Shown one piece after another: positions 52,969 to 62,123 of a stretch of DNA of 64,000 bases. The first letter of the stretch is position 1. Each line of letters opens with the position of its first letter. The position numbers were made by a program, and so were the translations under genes. This DNA is from Pseudomonadota bacterium (GTDB lineage: Bacteria; Desulfobacterota; Desulfobulbia; Desulfobulbales; JAGXFP01): contig JAHJAA010000058.1 of the NCBI GenBank assembly GCA_018814305.1, forward strand, positions 1-64,000. The letters run 5' to 3'. The notes under the pieces were generated by a model. The model saw only the letters and a list, made by a program, of their open reading frames with translations, had not been told where the DNA came from and ran no database searches.

Positions 52969-54663
52969 ATGCGTCGCTTCATTTTTTATTCGCTGTTGTT
53001 TATGGCGTTTTCTTCGATTCTATCCGGTTGTGGTGGCGGGGGGGGGTCTGCGGGAACGACTACCGCATCAACTGATGTTGCCTTACCTGTAGCCATAGCT
53101 GGTGCCAATCAGTCAGTTTACACCGGCACACCAATAACACTTGAAGGTAATGCTAGTTATGACCAAGAAGGCAAACCCTTGTCGTATGCTTGGAGTTTAA
53201 CCAGTAAACCAATCGGAAGTTCAGCTGCTATAAGCAATGTTTCTTCAATCAACGCCATGCTAATTCCTGACATAGCAGGTGACTATACTGTCCAACTGAT
53301 TGTCAACAACGGCAAATATTCTAGCGGATCAGATACGATGGTTGTATCCGCAGTAGAAACCGGCAGCAATAGAATTCCAGTGGCCAATGCCGGGGAATAC
53401 CAGTCAGTACCCGTCGGTACAACGGTGACTTTGGATGGCGCAGGCAGCTTTGACCCTGACGGCGACCAATTAACCTACAAATGGAGTTTTGTTAGCGGAC
53501 CAGACTGGAGTTCAACTACCCAGAAAAATCTCACCAAAGTCAATGCCAATATTACTAGTGATCTTGCCGGTTGTTATACCATGCAATTGATTGTCAACGA
53601 TGGGTCTGCAGATAGCAAGCCTGATACTATAGAAGTGACTAACCTAGCAAATGGAAGCAATCACCCTCCAATAGCAAGGGCCGGTGATAACCAAATTATT
53701 ACTATTGGCAGCCAGGTGATGCTCGATGGAAGTAACAGCTACGACCCAGACAATGATCAGCTTACTTACTTTTGGTATCTAAGCAGTCAACCAGCTGGAA
53801 GTTCAGCCTATATCGTAAATACAAATTCTGTTACTACCAATTTTATTCCAGATATCGTAGGTAGCTACTATATCTACTTGATTGTAAAAGACGGGAGTAT
53901 CGCCAGTGAAGTGGCTACAACAAAGGTAACTGTAACAGGTACAACTGGCATATCCTCACCAACCGTGAGCACCTTCACAATCCCTGCAACCTCGAGTTCG
54001 CTGACTGTATCCATAACCCAGTTTACTGCAACTGATGCAGTCGGAGTTAGCGGTTACACGGTAACCGAAAGTTCAACCGCACCTTTGGCTTCAGCTTCGG
54101 GATGGACTGCATATGCACCAACAAGCTACACATTTGCCTCGGAGGGGAACAAAACACTCTATGCCTGGGCTAAAAATGCGGCCGGGTTGGTATCAACAAG
54201 CAAGAGTGCTTCGATTGTAATCACATTAACTTCAGCAAATTCAGTGGTGAAAACCATAACAGGTTATTTTAAGATTTCAGTAAGTAGTTCTGCTGGTGCT
54301 GCGGTACAAATACACAATGTTACGATACAGCTATACAATGACAATTCATGGTCATCTGTTGACAATATTTCCGCTGGTAGCACTAATCCAAGTTCTGGAT
54401 CATCTACTTCAAATGATAATGGAACATATCTTATTGATAGTTCAGGTAATAATGATGCCTATATTTCAAAAGAAGCGAACGGTGCTGTATTTATAGGCAC
54501 AACTCAATTTATGGCAGAATTTCCCAATAACACAACGACTGCAACAGCTGGCATTTGGCTGACTTCTTTGGGCACAGTCCTTTTTTCACCTAGTGGATGT
54601 AATCTATTCCTTGGAAATACCACTCTAATCAGAGCTTCGTCTTGTTCCTTTACTATCAATTAG
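52969..54663 (+). CDS. Polyglycine-lipobox lipoprotein with three PKD-like domains
   Basis: 564 residues. Lipobox ILSGC then five Gly. Three PKD/REJ-like repeats (about 40-130, 140-230, 240-330) carry VxLDGxxSxDPDxDQLTYxW and DxxGxYxxxLIVxDG. A beta domain (about 335-425) with a YTVTESSTAP segment follows, then a C-terminal domain with many Asn/Ser/Thr. Related to the lipoprotein at 49976-51631 on the other strand. GGGAGGGG before the ATG at 52969 decides the start. Confidence 0.8.
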   Translation: MRRFIFYSLLFMAFSSILSGCGGGGGSAGTTTASTDVALPVAIAGANQSVYTGTPITLEGNASYDQEGKPLSYAWSLTSKPIGSSAAISNVSSINAMLIPDIAGDYTVQLIVNNGKYSSGSDTMVVSAVETGSNRIPVANAGEYQSVPVGTTVTLDGAGSFDPDGDQLTYKWSFVSGPDWSSTTQKNLTKVNANITSDLAGCYTMQLIVNDGSADSKPDTIEVTNLANGSNHPPIARAGDNQIITIGSQVMLDGSNSYDPDNDQLTYFWYLSSQPAGSSAYIVNTNSVTTNFIPDIVGSYYIYLIVKDGSIASEVATTKVTVTGTTGISSPTVSTFTIPATSSSLTVSITQFTATDAVGVSGYTVTESSTAPLASASGWTAYAPTSYTFASEGNKTLYAWAKNAAGLVSTSKSASIVITLTSANSVVKTITGYFKISVSSSAGAAVQIHNVTIQLYNDNSWSSVDNISAGSTNPSSGSSTSNDNGTYLIDSSGNNDAYISKEANGAVFIGTTQFMAEFPNNTTTATAGIWLTSLGTVLFSPSGCNLFLGNTTLIRASSCSFTIN

Positions 54664-54862
54664 AACTATGAAGGGCTGGTAGCGGCCTATTACCCAATGG
54701 ACCAGTAAGTCTGAGGCTCCTGACCTTTTGCATTTTGCAATCTAGGCCTTTTGCGGAGTTCCGACTAGAGCAGAAAGAAGATATGGAACACTTCAGGCGC
54801 ACAAAAAAGGGGCAATCCATATGGAAAGCCCCTTCATTACTAATACAACCTCTATCAGTGTA

Positions 54863-56455
54863 TCAGCGTATCTCGATCCCTTCCTCCTGAAGATGCTTCT
54901 TCACTGCTTCAATCGGAACCTCCTTTCGATGGAAGATACCGGCAGCCAAAGCCGCATCCGCATTTGTAGCCTCAAAAACCTCAGAGAAATGCTCGACCTT
55001 GCCAGCACCACTTGAAGCAATGACCGGGATGGTTACCTGCTCTTTGACCATTGTGATCAGTTCCAGGTCATACCCCGAGTTGGTGCCATCTTTATCCATA
55101 CAGTTTAAAAGGATCTCTCCGGCCCCGAGTTTTTCACAGACTGTGACCAATTGGACGACATCCAGGTCACGACCCTCGCGTCCGCCTTTGATGGTACACT
55201 GATACCAGCAATATCTTTCGCCGTTTGGTCCTGGGAATTTTGTTTCAATAACGTGATGGGAGGTCTCATCAGGCAAGGTCACATAGACCCGCCGGGGATC
55301 AACCGAAACCACCACCGCCTGATTACCATAGACCCGAGAAATCTGTTCAAGGGATGTTTTGCCGGTTTTAGTGCCGATTTTCAGATATTCTTCCACCGCC
55401 AACACCGCGTCGCTGCCGATGGAGATCTTGTCAGCGCCTGAACGGAAATACTCCGAGGCTACATCCAGTGATGTATAGTGGACACCGTCTGAAGCGGTGT
55501 ATTCCCGGATACCGCCACCGATGGTGAGCGGCACAAAGACATTTTCGCTGGTCCTTTGCAGAACCTCGATCATTGGCTGGTCTCGTAGGGGAAAATCCCG
55601 GAAAGCGGTAATATTCAAAAAGGTGACTTCATCGGCACCTTCATCATAATATCGGCCGGCCAACTCAACCGGTTTCCCCAGGTTCCGGACCTCTCCGCCT
55701 TCACGGACGTCATACTGATCACCCTTCGTCACCACCAGATCACCCTGATCGTTGGTCCGAACATCGAGGCAGGCGATGATCCTTTTTGCCAAACGGGTCC
55801 CCGCAGGCACCGGCAACAACTCAGCCCCACTATCCGTAGCCAATTCAGGGATGGAGAGAAAATTCTTGAGGAGGTTAAGTCCGGCTTCCCCGCTCTTTTC
55901 AGGGTGAAACTGAAAGGCCACCACATTGCCCTTCTGGACACCACTGACAAACTCTTCACCGTAATCAGTGGTTGTTAATACCCATTCCCTATTCTCAGGG
56001 GTCATAGCTGCTCGAAATGAATGGACAAAATAAAGCTTCTGGTTTTCAAATCCATCAAAAAGCGATGATTTTCGGCGGATATTGATCCCGTTCCAACCAA
56101 TCTGCGGAACGGACATCCGCTTCTCATCAAATTTTCCGACCATCCCGGGAATAACCCCCAGTCCTTTGACTCCTAGAGATTCCTCACTCCCCTCAAAAAG
56201 GGTCTGCAGGCCGAGGCAGATCCCTAAAAACGGTTTGTTCGCCTTGATTCGGGCAATGAGCGGCTCGACAAATCCTTTTGCATGGAGTCGTTCCATGGCG
56301 CTACCGAAACTACCCACTCCAGGAAAGACAAGTTTGTCCGCTTGCAGAATATCGTCAGGATTAGTTACATCCCTGACTTCGAAACCCAATTTTCTAATGG
56401 CGTTCCGGACACTTCTGACATTACCGGCACCATAATCAAGAAGAGAAATAATCAT
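54863..56455 (-). CDS. hisHF: Bifunctional imidazole glycerol-phosphate synthase, fused HisH-HisF of eukaryotic HIS7 type
   Basis: 530 residues. The N-terminal glutaminase (about 1-205) has Cys80 in GICLGLQ and the QFHPEKS motif. The C-terminal cyclase (about 225-530) begins [21 protein letters not shown]. It includes the long insertions typical of yeast and plant HIS7/HISN4, such as [38 protein letters not shown] and [21 protein letters not shown]. It makes IGP and AICAR in histidine synthesis. Most bacteria use separate, shorter HisH and HisF. The start has AAAGG upstream. No other his gene is in the window. Confidence 0.92.
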   Translation of the reverse strand: MIISLLDYGAGNVRSVRNAIRKLGFEVRDVTNPDDILQADKLVFPGVGSFGSAMERLHAKGFVEPLIARIKANKPFLGICLGLQTLFEGSEESLGVKGLGVIPGMVGKFDEKRMSVPQIGWNGINIRRKSSLFDGFENQKLYFVHSFRAAMTPENREWVLTTTDYGEEFVSGVQKGNVVAFQFHPEKSGEAGLNLLKNFLSIPELATDSGAELLPVPAGTRLAKRIIACLDVRTNDQGDLVVTKGDQYDVREGGEVRNLGKPVELAGRYYDEGADEVTFLNITAFRDFPLRDQPMIEVLQRTSENVFVPLTIGGGIREYTASDGVHYTSLDVASEYFRSGADKISIGSDAVLAVEEYLKIGTKTGKTSLEQISRVYGNQAVVVSVDPRRVYVTLPDETSHHVIETKFPGPNGERYCWYQCTIKGGREGRDLDVVQLVTVCEKLGAGEILLNCMDKDGTNSGYDLELITMVKEQVTIPVIASSGAGKVEHFSEVFEATNADAALAAGIFHRKEVPIEAVKKHLQEEGIEIR

Positions 56456-56762
56456 CCTTTACACCATGCCCAAAACATACAAACGTCACCGAAAAACACC
56501 ATCATCGGGCAAACGCCATACGAATTTTAATGTTTGAAGTCACTTACGAGGAAGGAAGCCAATGAGAAGAGAAAAGCCCTTGTATATGCCCATGAAACTC
56601 CCCCAAAAAGAGGACATGGTACCTGAACGATCAGTGAAAAGCAAGATCTGCAAAGGCAATGTTCGAAGTCATCCAGAAGTCCGCAACCCAAGCATAAAAC
56701 CGTTGAGGATTAGGGGCATTATGGCCTCTAATCCATAACAAATCTAAACAGGGTGACACCCA
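56456..56762. other. Intergenic region after the hisHF start
   Basis: 307 nt. Apart from a small plus-strand frame at 56562-56738 (listed separately) nothing was recognised. Confidence 0.4.
56562..56738 (+). CDS. Possible small basic protein (58 aa), unrecognised
   Basis: An ATG with GAGGAAGG about 7 nt upstream opens a 58-codon frame ending TAA at 56736-56738. The product is basic (many Lys/Arg) with no hydrophobic segment or known motif. It may be chance; the ribosome site is the only support. Confidence 0.2.
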   Translation: MRREKPLYMPMKLPQKEDMVPERSVKSKICKGNVRSHPEVRNPSIKPLRIRGIMASNP

Positions 56763-57392
56763 TCACGACTCAAGTCGCTTACGGGTCTCGCTAATGATTG
56801 TTTTAAGATCATTCTTAAAGAGCTCGAAAACCTCAACATCAATCTGGACAGACTTTTGACTGGATGGGTTATAGAAATCAAGCAAATAGCGAACATTGAC
56901 CTCCATGCCCCGAAGTGGGGCAATCTTATGCCGCCGCTTCATAACAGAACCGAATAAAATCAGATCCGGAACCTCACTCAGTTTGAATGCCGCCTTGATC
57001 TGATCCGGGGTCAACGTTTTCATACGATCAACCGTGCCGGGCAGATCGTCATAATAGACCTCAAGATAGAGCTGGGTATCAAAGAGCCCTGCCTTTTTAA
57101 AGCCATCTGCAAACCGCTGGGCATCGTTGTATTTACTGACAAAAGAGATCTCGGCGTTGTAGGGGAAAACGCAATTCTCCCTGGGGACACACATGTGATG
57201 CTCTTCACCCGCGCCCAGAAACGGGCCGACCACCAGCAGATTGCCCCCCTGGTTCAGCTCATGTACATCTCCGACCGTAACCTCATAATTTTTTACGCCC
57301 TCAGTCAATCGCAACGCCTGACCATAAATAGGACCACAGGCATTCTGCATGAGGCACAACAAAACTACACCAAAAATATGGATCACTTTCAT
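56763..57392 (-). CDS. Small lipoprotein-like protein of unknown function
   Basis: 209 residues. A hydrophobic N-terminus ends LMQNAC, an imperfect lipobox, near residue 19. The mature part contains two Cys in HMCVPRENCVF, an alpha/beta pattern and a late EVNVRYLLDFYNP. No domain recognised. AAGGAGC 6-8 nt before the ATG at 57392 sets the start; the frame extends to 57518 without support. It is upstream of, and opposite in role to, nothing obvious; possibly a monocistronic envelope protein. Confidence 0.6.
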   Translation of the reverse strand: MKVIHIFGVVLLCLMQNACGPIYGQALRLTEGVKNYEVTVGDVHELNQGGNLLVVGPFLGAGEEHHMCVPRENCVFPYNAEISFVSKYNDAQRFADGFKKAGLFDTQLYLEVYYDDLPGTVDRMKTLTPDQIKAAFKLSEVPDLILFGSVMKRRHKIAPLRGMEVNVRYLLDFYNPSSQKSVQIDVEVFELFKNDLKTIISETRKRLES

Positions 57393-57622
57393 TGCCTGCT
57401 CCTTGTCTGTCAAATTTCCAGCTAACATCCCGCCATCTTTGGTTACGGCAACCCCCAAAGAAAAAAACATGAATACGATATTTTCGGTGAAAGTATCGTT
57501 ATGGATCAGACTTCTCATGAGATCCTTGTCGAATAGTAAGGCAGAACATCATAGATGGCAAATTAAAACAAAAATGATTCTCAATAAAAGAATCCTCTTC
57601 CACAAAGAACGCTTGTCTTTAT

Positions 57623-58153
57623 TTAAGTATAGGGAGGAAAACTCTGCAGTTTTCGTTGAAGTGTTCGGCGATGAACATTCAAACGTTTTGCAGCCTCGGA
57701 AATATTCCCTCCGCAATCATGGAGGACACGGTTAATATGTTCCCATTCCGCCCGAGCCAGAGACGGAGTCGGGAGTTCTTTTTTAACAGCAACTTCAAGT
57801 GCTGGATCGCGGGAAAAGGCGGCGAGAATATCATCAACATCGGCCGGTTTCGGGAGGTACGAAAGGGCACCCAGCCGAATTGATTCAATGGCGGTGGCGA
57901 TACTCCCGTAACCGGTCAATACCACAATTTTCAATTCGGGATGAACCTCCAAGGCGGCCTTAACCAATTCCAACCCTGAACGTCCGGGCATCCGGAGATC
58001 AAAAACCGCCAGATCCGGTCGGGTTTTATTCATCTCCTCCATAGCGCCCTCATATTCAGCGGCTTCCAGGACTTCATAACCCCTCTTGACAAATGCCCTT
58101 CCCATCCGTTCCCGGAAGTGAGCTTCGTCATCCACCAGCAGTATCGTCGTCAT
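57623..58153 (-). CDS. regA: RegA/ActR/PrrA-type response regulator
   Basis: 176 residues, the usual size. The receiver has LLVDDE, phospho-Asp52 in VFDLRMPG, Thr in VVLTGYGS and Lys in YLPKPAD. The C-terminal Fis-type helix-turn-helix (about 135-173: GGNISEAAKRLNVHRRTLQRKL) is the conserved RegA DNA-binding region. In proteobacteria RegBA controls energy metabolism in response to redox. GAGGG precedes the ATG. It lies 141 nt downstream of regB on the same strand. Confidence 0.9.
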   Translation of the reverse strand: MTTILLVDDEAHFRERMGRAFVKRGYEVLEAAEYEGAMEEMNKTRPDLAVFDLRMPGRSGLELVKAALEVHPELKIVVLTGYGSIATAIESIRLGALSYLPKPADVDDILAAFSRDPALEVAVKKELPTPSLARAEWEHINRVLHDCGGNISEAAKRLNVHRRTLQRKLQSFPPYT

Positions 58154-58294
58154 CTGCCCTCATCTCCCAACCAATTCAATGGTGGTTAAACTAATAATTC
58201 TTTCCTTCATTCTGCTTGAACTTGCTATGCACCGGCACCAATAACATTGTAACATCTGGCAGCCATCTCAAATCAAGCGACACCTTGACCCGGA

Positions 58295-59620
58295 TTAGGC
58301 AATTACTTGATCCACCAAAACCTTGAACATGGCAGAGGTCCCCCGACCGGGCATGGTCTCAAATGAGAGTTCTCCGCCAAACCGTTCAGCCAAAGTCCGT
58401 GCCAGAAAAAGCCCTAACCCCATACCCTGACCAGCCACCTTGGTCGTAAAAAAAGGCTCACCGGCCCGGGCCTTCACCTCATCATCCATCCCGCACCCCC
58501 TATCCGTAACCGTAAGGACCACCCAGTCCTCCATTACCGTTCCCTTAAAAACTAAAGGGGATTCCCCGCCGGCCTGAAGTCCGTTTTTAAGGAGCCCCTT
58601 CAGGGTTCGAACAAAGGTTCGAATCGGAATATTAATGACCAGATCATTTACCTCACAATTCACCTCAACGCGAACCCCGGTTTGATCTGTAAATTCCCGA
58701 CTTACCGTGGCCATCAAACTCCCCAAGGTGATTCCATGAAATGGTTCCCCCAGATGCTCCCCGGCATCAGCAGAAAGTTGGCCCAAAATCTCCCGACATC
58801 GGTTGACCTGTTCCCTAATCAATACTACATCATCAAGCAATGCAGAATCATCCCCTTCTTCATTTAAGGTATGAGCCATTTCACCAGCTGCAACGGCAAT
58901 GGTGGAAAGTGGTGTGGAAAATTCATGGGCCGCTCCAGCGGCTAGGGTTGCCAGAGAGGCCAGCTTCTCGCTCTTTACTTTTTCTTCTTCCAGTCGCAGG
59001 AGCGTCTGCTGATGGTCGGCCAGGGCCAGCTGGATGCGATTCACAAAAAACACCACAAAAAGTGCGGTTATCAAGAAGGCCGCCCACATTCCTTTCAGAT
59101 GGAGGGTCATATCGACCTCTCCTTCACAGATCAATCCCATTTCAACCGGTCGCCCCAAACTATCGTGCAGAAGCGGTTGTGGGACTAAAAAGATCAGGGC
59201 ATAGCAGATGATAGTAAAAAAAGCCAACCCCCAGGCCCACCTGGCTCGCATTAACAAAGCTCCCAGAACGACATGCACCAGATAGAGGAAGGTAAAGGGA
59301 TTCATTGGCCCCCCGCTCAAGTACAAGAGGAGGGTCAACAGAAGAATGTCCAGGGCCATGACCAGCCCAAACCATGACTGTTGAATAGTCCGTTGTTGTC
59401 GATTAAGAAAATAGAATAAGAGGTTACTGGCCGCCTGGAATGAGATCACCAGTAAAAGAATGATTGCCGGGACCTGGATATTAAAGAGGGGAACAACAAC
59501 CAAAATAATTAAAACTTGCGAGAGGACCGCCCCCCAACGCAACCGCAACAACCAAGAAAAGGCAATTTGGGCGGTCAGCCGATCTTCCACCGCATGGGAT
59601 ACTCCCTCAGTTTTCCGCAT
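58295..59620 (-). CDS. regB: RegB/PrrB-type redox-sensing histidine kinase
   Basis: 441 residues with about six N-terminal membrane helices. The quinone-site motif GGPMNPF is at 103-109, His232 in AAHEFSTPL is the phosphoacceptor, and Cys275 in NRCREIL corresponds to the redox-active cysteine of Rhodobacter RegB. ATPase motifs include DRGCGM, GEPFFTTK and GMGLGLFLA. It should phosphorylate the adjacent RegA when the quinone pool is reduced. AAGGA precedes the ATG at 59620. Confidence 0.9.
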   Translation of the reverse strand: MRKTEGVSHAVEDRLTAQIAFSWLLRLRWGAVLSQVLIILVVVPLFNIQVPAIILLLVISFQAASNLLFYFLNRQQRTIQQSWFGLVMALDILLLTLLLYLSGGPMNPFTFLYLVHVVLGALLMRARWAWGLAFFTIICYALIFLVPQPLLHDSLGRPVEMGLICEGEVDMTLHLKGMWAAFLITALFVVFFVNRIQLALADHQQTLLRLEEEKVKSEKLASLATLAAGAAHEFSTPLSTIAVAAGEMAHTLNEEGDDSALLDDVVLIREQVNRCREILGQLSADAGEHLGEPFHGITLGSLMATVSREFTDQTGVRVEVNCEVNDLVINIPIRTFVRTLKGLLKNGLQAGGESPLVFKGTVMEDWVVLTVTDRGCGMDDEVKARAGEPFFTTKVAGQGMGLGLFLARTLAERFGGELSFETMPGRGTSAMFKVLVDQVIA

Positions 59621-60061
59621 GTCATTCCTTTTTCCGATTCAATTTTCCCAGCCTGGGGAAATACGATCTAATGCTCATCTGACAGTACTAAAATATGTAC
59701 CCGCAAAAGCAAAAAAATACCCCTTTTACCGTGCAGTTCCGCAACGGCGAAGGGGATATTATTCTTAAAAATATATTGAACTTATGATCTGCTTTCTCCT
59801 TCTCTCCAGGTTTCTAGAAACTGAATAGAAAAGCGTTTACCCGAGGATACCATTTTCTCAAGCAGGCCTCACCTTGATTTGCGAAAACGGCATCCTCGGG
59901 CAACAGGAAGGAAAGCATGTGCTGTCACCGGATATGAAGCACAAATTCAATATACATAGCCGACTGCTCAAGGGGAATATGGCAAATTGTCGCACCTTTT
60001 ATTCCACCGATTTGCATTTATAAACCCCACCAACTCTACTCATTATTTCACCTGACCCCAT
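59621..60061. other. Intergenic region upstream of regB
   Basis: About 440 nt without a credible gene. It contains the regB promoter and a 61-nt hairpin at 59840-59900, annotated separately. Confidence 0.5.
59840..59900 (-). ncRNA. Long structured hairpin, candidate minus-strand RNA
   Basis: 59840-59848 pairs with 59892-59900 (9 bp), continues through 59849-59857 with 59883-59891, then, after a 5-nt bulge (59878-59882), 59858-59862 pairs with 59873-59877. The loop is 10 nt. Read as plus strand the helix has two A-C mismatches (59849/59891 and 59852/59888). On the minus strand both become G-U wobbles, so the RNA is likely transcribed from minus. It lies about 220 nt upstream of regB. No known riboswitch class recognised; a mobile hairpin is the alternative. 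Confidence 0.45.
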
Positions 60062-60095
60062 AAAAAAAGGGAATGGCTTTTCGGCCATCCCCTTT
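60062..60095 (-). terminator. Rho-independent terminator
   Basis: Minus-strand stem AAAGGGG-ATGGC/GCCAT-CCCTTT with a single G-U pair, then T7. It lies 27 nt after the stop of the small membrane protein gene. Confidence 0.85.
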
Positions 60096-60121
60096 AAAAA
60101 CAACACATTTTATTTAATAGA

Positions 60122-60568
60122 TTAGTGACCTACAGCCAACAATCCGCTGGCGGCAAGCGCCAAAATAAGCACTTCGGCTATTGCCATAATTCCGTATGCC
60201 TTATCTCCCCGTTGAAAGAGACCGGGAACAATAGCAGCGTAACAGATGATGGTCACCCCGGACAGGATAGCAATTGGTACGAAGTTCAAGAAATCCCCAT
60301 TGCCGATAAGTTTCATCCAGCTCCAACCGGTGGGTCCATGGGCCCAGCCGATATAATTATGATTAATGGTCTCAAGATATTCACCAACAGGCAAATTCCA
60401 ATACTCGGCAACCATATCTTTCGGAACGATGGCGGGCATAATCCCTAAAACATAGAGGGCAAAGGTTACAAACATCAACAGCAACCCAAAATACATCCCT
60501 TTTTCAAGAATTTTTGCATACAGCAACTGCTCTTCAGTGGCAGTAACACTAATATTTGTTGCAGACAT
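60122..60568 (-). CDS. Small membrane protein associated with TauE/SafE transporter
   Basis: 148 residues with three membrane helices (about 25-48, 93-115, 122-147) and an extracytoplasmic stretch containing NHNYIGWAHGPTGWSWMKLIG. No named family recognised with confidence. It follows the TauE/SafE gene by 20 nt, with GGAGGAGA before the ATG, so they are an operon and probably work together in export of an anion such as sulfite or a sulfonate. The substrate is inferred only from the partner family. Confidence 0.6.
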   Translation of the reverse strand: MSATNISVTATEEQLLYAKILEKGMYFGLLLMFVTFALYVLGIMPAIVPKDMVAEYWNLPVGEYLETINHNYIGWAHGPTGWSWMKLIGNGDFLNFVPIAILSGVTIICYAAIVPGLFQRGDKAYGIMAIAEVLILALAASGLLAVGH

Positions 60569-60588
60569 TTATTCTCCTCCGACTGTAA

Positions 60589-61563
60589 TTAAAACAATTC
60601 AACGCCAAGGCCCTTGGTCAACGCTTTGAGGCCGGCAAAAGAAAGGATAACAATGACCATCCACCGAATAAATGTAGGCTTAGCGACCTTAAGAATCCTG
60701 ACACCGACAAAGGAACCAAGCATGATACCGATGAGCGAAGGAACCACCATCATCGGAATAACACAACCCTTGTTAAGATAGATCCAGGCGGCAGAGGTAT
60801 CCGTGATGGAAAGCAGAAATTTGCTGGTGGCGACACTGATCTTCAGGGGTGCTCCCATCATCAGATTCAAAACCGGAACATTGGCCCAACCGGCGCCAAG
60901 TCCAAACATCCCGGCCATAAAGCCGATGACGATGAAGGTCAACAATCCGGGGATTGTTCGATGGATCTTCCAATTAATATCCTGCTTGGATGAGTACTCA
61001 TGATAGATCCCGCAGATCCTCAGGGCGGAGGACAAACTGTCGGCCTGGGGAACATCGGGGATATCGGATTTCTTGGCGGTGAACATGATCACCACGATTC
61101 CCAAGATGGTGGCTCCCAATAAAATCTGAACAATATTAGTGGGCAGAGCAAGACCGACCATGGCGCCGACAATGGCCATGGTCGAGGCAATCAGCGCGAC
61201 CGGCACAGCCAGTCGAAGGCTGGCAAGGTTTGCCTTCAGAAGCCCGGGGCCGGCGGCAAGCGCCCCGGACAGAGCAACCAATAACCCGGTGCCACGGACA
61301 AAATCAAGATGAAAAGGAAAAAATCCACTAATGATCGGTACATAGAGAACACCACCCCCAACCCCACCAAGAACGGCAATAATCCCCATGACAAAGGTGA
61401 CCACGAAAAGCACAACCGGCCAAACCCACCAGGCCGTACCGTCATTCATTGGGACCGGTGAAGCAGCTGTCGCTTCACTGGCATAGACCATGGCAGGTGA
61501 AAGGACCATGGTCAACCCTGACATCAGCCAGGCACCCCCCATTCTTAAAGCAAAATTTCTCAT
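60589..61563 (-). CDS. TauE/SafE-family anion exporter
   Basis: 324 residues. An N-terminal signal-like helix, then about eight membrane helices in two halves, with GGVGGGVLYVPIISGFFPF and GLGAGWANVPVLNLMMGAPLKISVATSK as the paired glycine-rich repeats of TauE/SafE (sulfite/organosulfonate exporters). A cytoplasmic loop of about 45 residues separates the halves. GGAGGGAG precedes the ATG. Co-transcribed with the 148-residue membrane protein. Confidence 0.85.
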   Translation of the reverse strand: MRNFALRMGGAWLMSGLTMVLSPAMVYASEATAASPVPMNDGTAWWVWPVVLFVVTFVMGIIAVLGGVGGGVLYVPIISGFFPFHLDFVRGTGLLVALSGALAAGPGLLKANLASLRLAVPVALIASTMAIVGAMVGLALPTNIVQILLGATILGIVVIMFTAKKSDIPDVPQADSLSSALRICGIYHEYSSKQDINWKIHRTIPGLLTFIVIGFMAGMFGLGAGWANVPVLNLMMGAPLKISVATSKFLLSITDTSAAWIYLNKGCVIPMMVVPSLIGIMLGSFVGVRILKVAKPTFIRWMVIVILSFAGLKALTKGLGVELF

Positions 61564-62006
61564 TATCTATCTCCCTCCAGAAATAGGGTTAAAAAATATT
61601 TATTCCAGGAATCAGAGGGATGGGTAACCATCCTTTCACAATCCACAACGGACCGGCTCCTCCCGAATAAAAAATCTGCCATTCACTTCGATCAAACTGA
61701 GGTATTCCTTCAACTCCATGGCACTCCGAAACAACGGGAACCCGTGAAATACAATTAATTTTTTTTGTTATGATTAACGCTCTTGCCAGCGGTGGTCAAG
61801 GGAAATAGTTCAAATATGAAACATCTGTGTTGCTTTATGAAACAAACCCGGGAGCATTGGAGGCAACTCCTCTTCTGGAGGAAATGCCTTTTGGTCGTGC
61901 AGATTTCACCTTTAATTAAATACTGCTTTGTTCTATTTATTCTTCAACCCGACCAGCTCACTACTCTAACGTTTGGAAATTTCGATCCAGAACCAACGAC
62001 GGGACA
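61564..62006. other. Intergenic region upstream of the TauE/SafE operon
   Basis: About 440 nt, AT-rich in the middle. A plus-strand 92-codon frame at 61783-62061 has no ribosome site and runs through the terminator at 62007-62046; it is not a gene. No other signal recognised. Confidence 0.5.
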
Positions 62007-62046
62007 AAGAAAAAGGCCCGACGGAAATCCGTCGGGCCTTTTTCTT
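62007..62046. terminator. Bidirectional rho-independent terminator
   Basis: A 14-15 bp stem (arms ending AAGGCCCGACGGA and TCCGTCGGGCCTT) with a 2-4 nt loop, flanked by A5 and T5. It is about 80 nt downstream of the universal stress protein gene on the minus strand. Confidence 0.9.
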
Positions 62047-62123
62047 TGCTGTTATGATTGAAAATCAATCCCCACCAAAAATCTCAAAGATCCTCGAAGG
62101 GGAATTTTTCTATTGAAGTACGT

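Larger units (their letters stand above)
49567..54862. mobile_element. Possible integrated segment bounded by hisF 3'-end direct repeats
   Basis: The partial hisF copy and the intact hisHF 3' end are in the same orientation and flank a truncated tyrosine recombinase and two PKD-type lipoproteins. This is the pattern expected when an element integrates at the end of a gene, or when a tandem duplication decays. The boundaries are inferred and the repeats have diverged. Confidence 0.35.

Noticed and set aside
61783-62061. 92-codon plus-strand open frame
   Set aside because: No ribosome site, and its 3' half crosses a strong bidirectional terminator.
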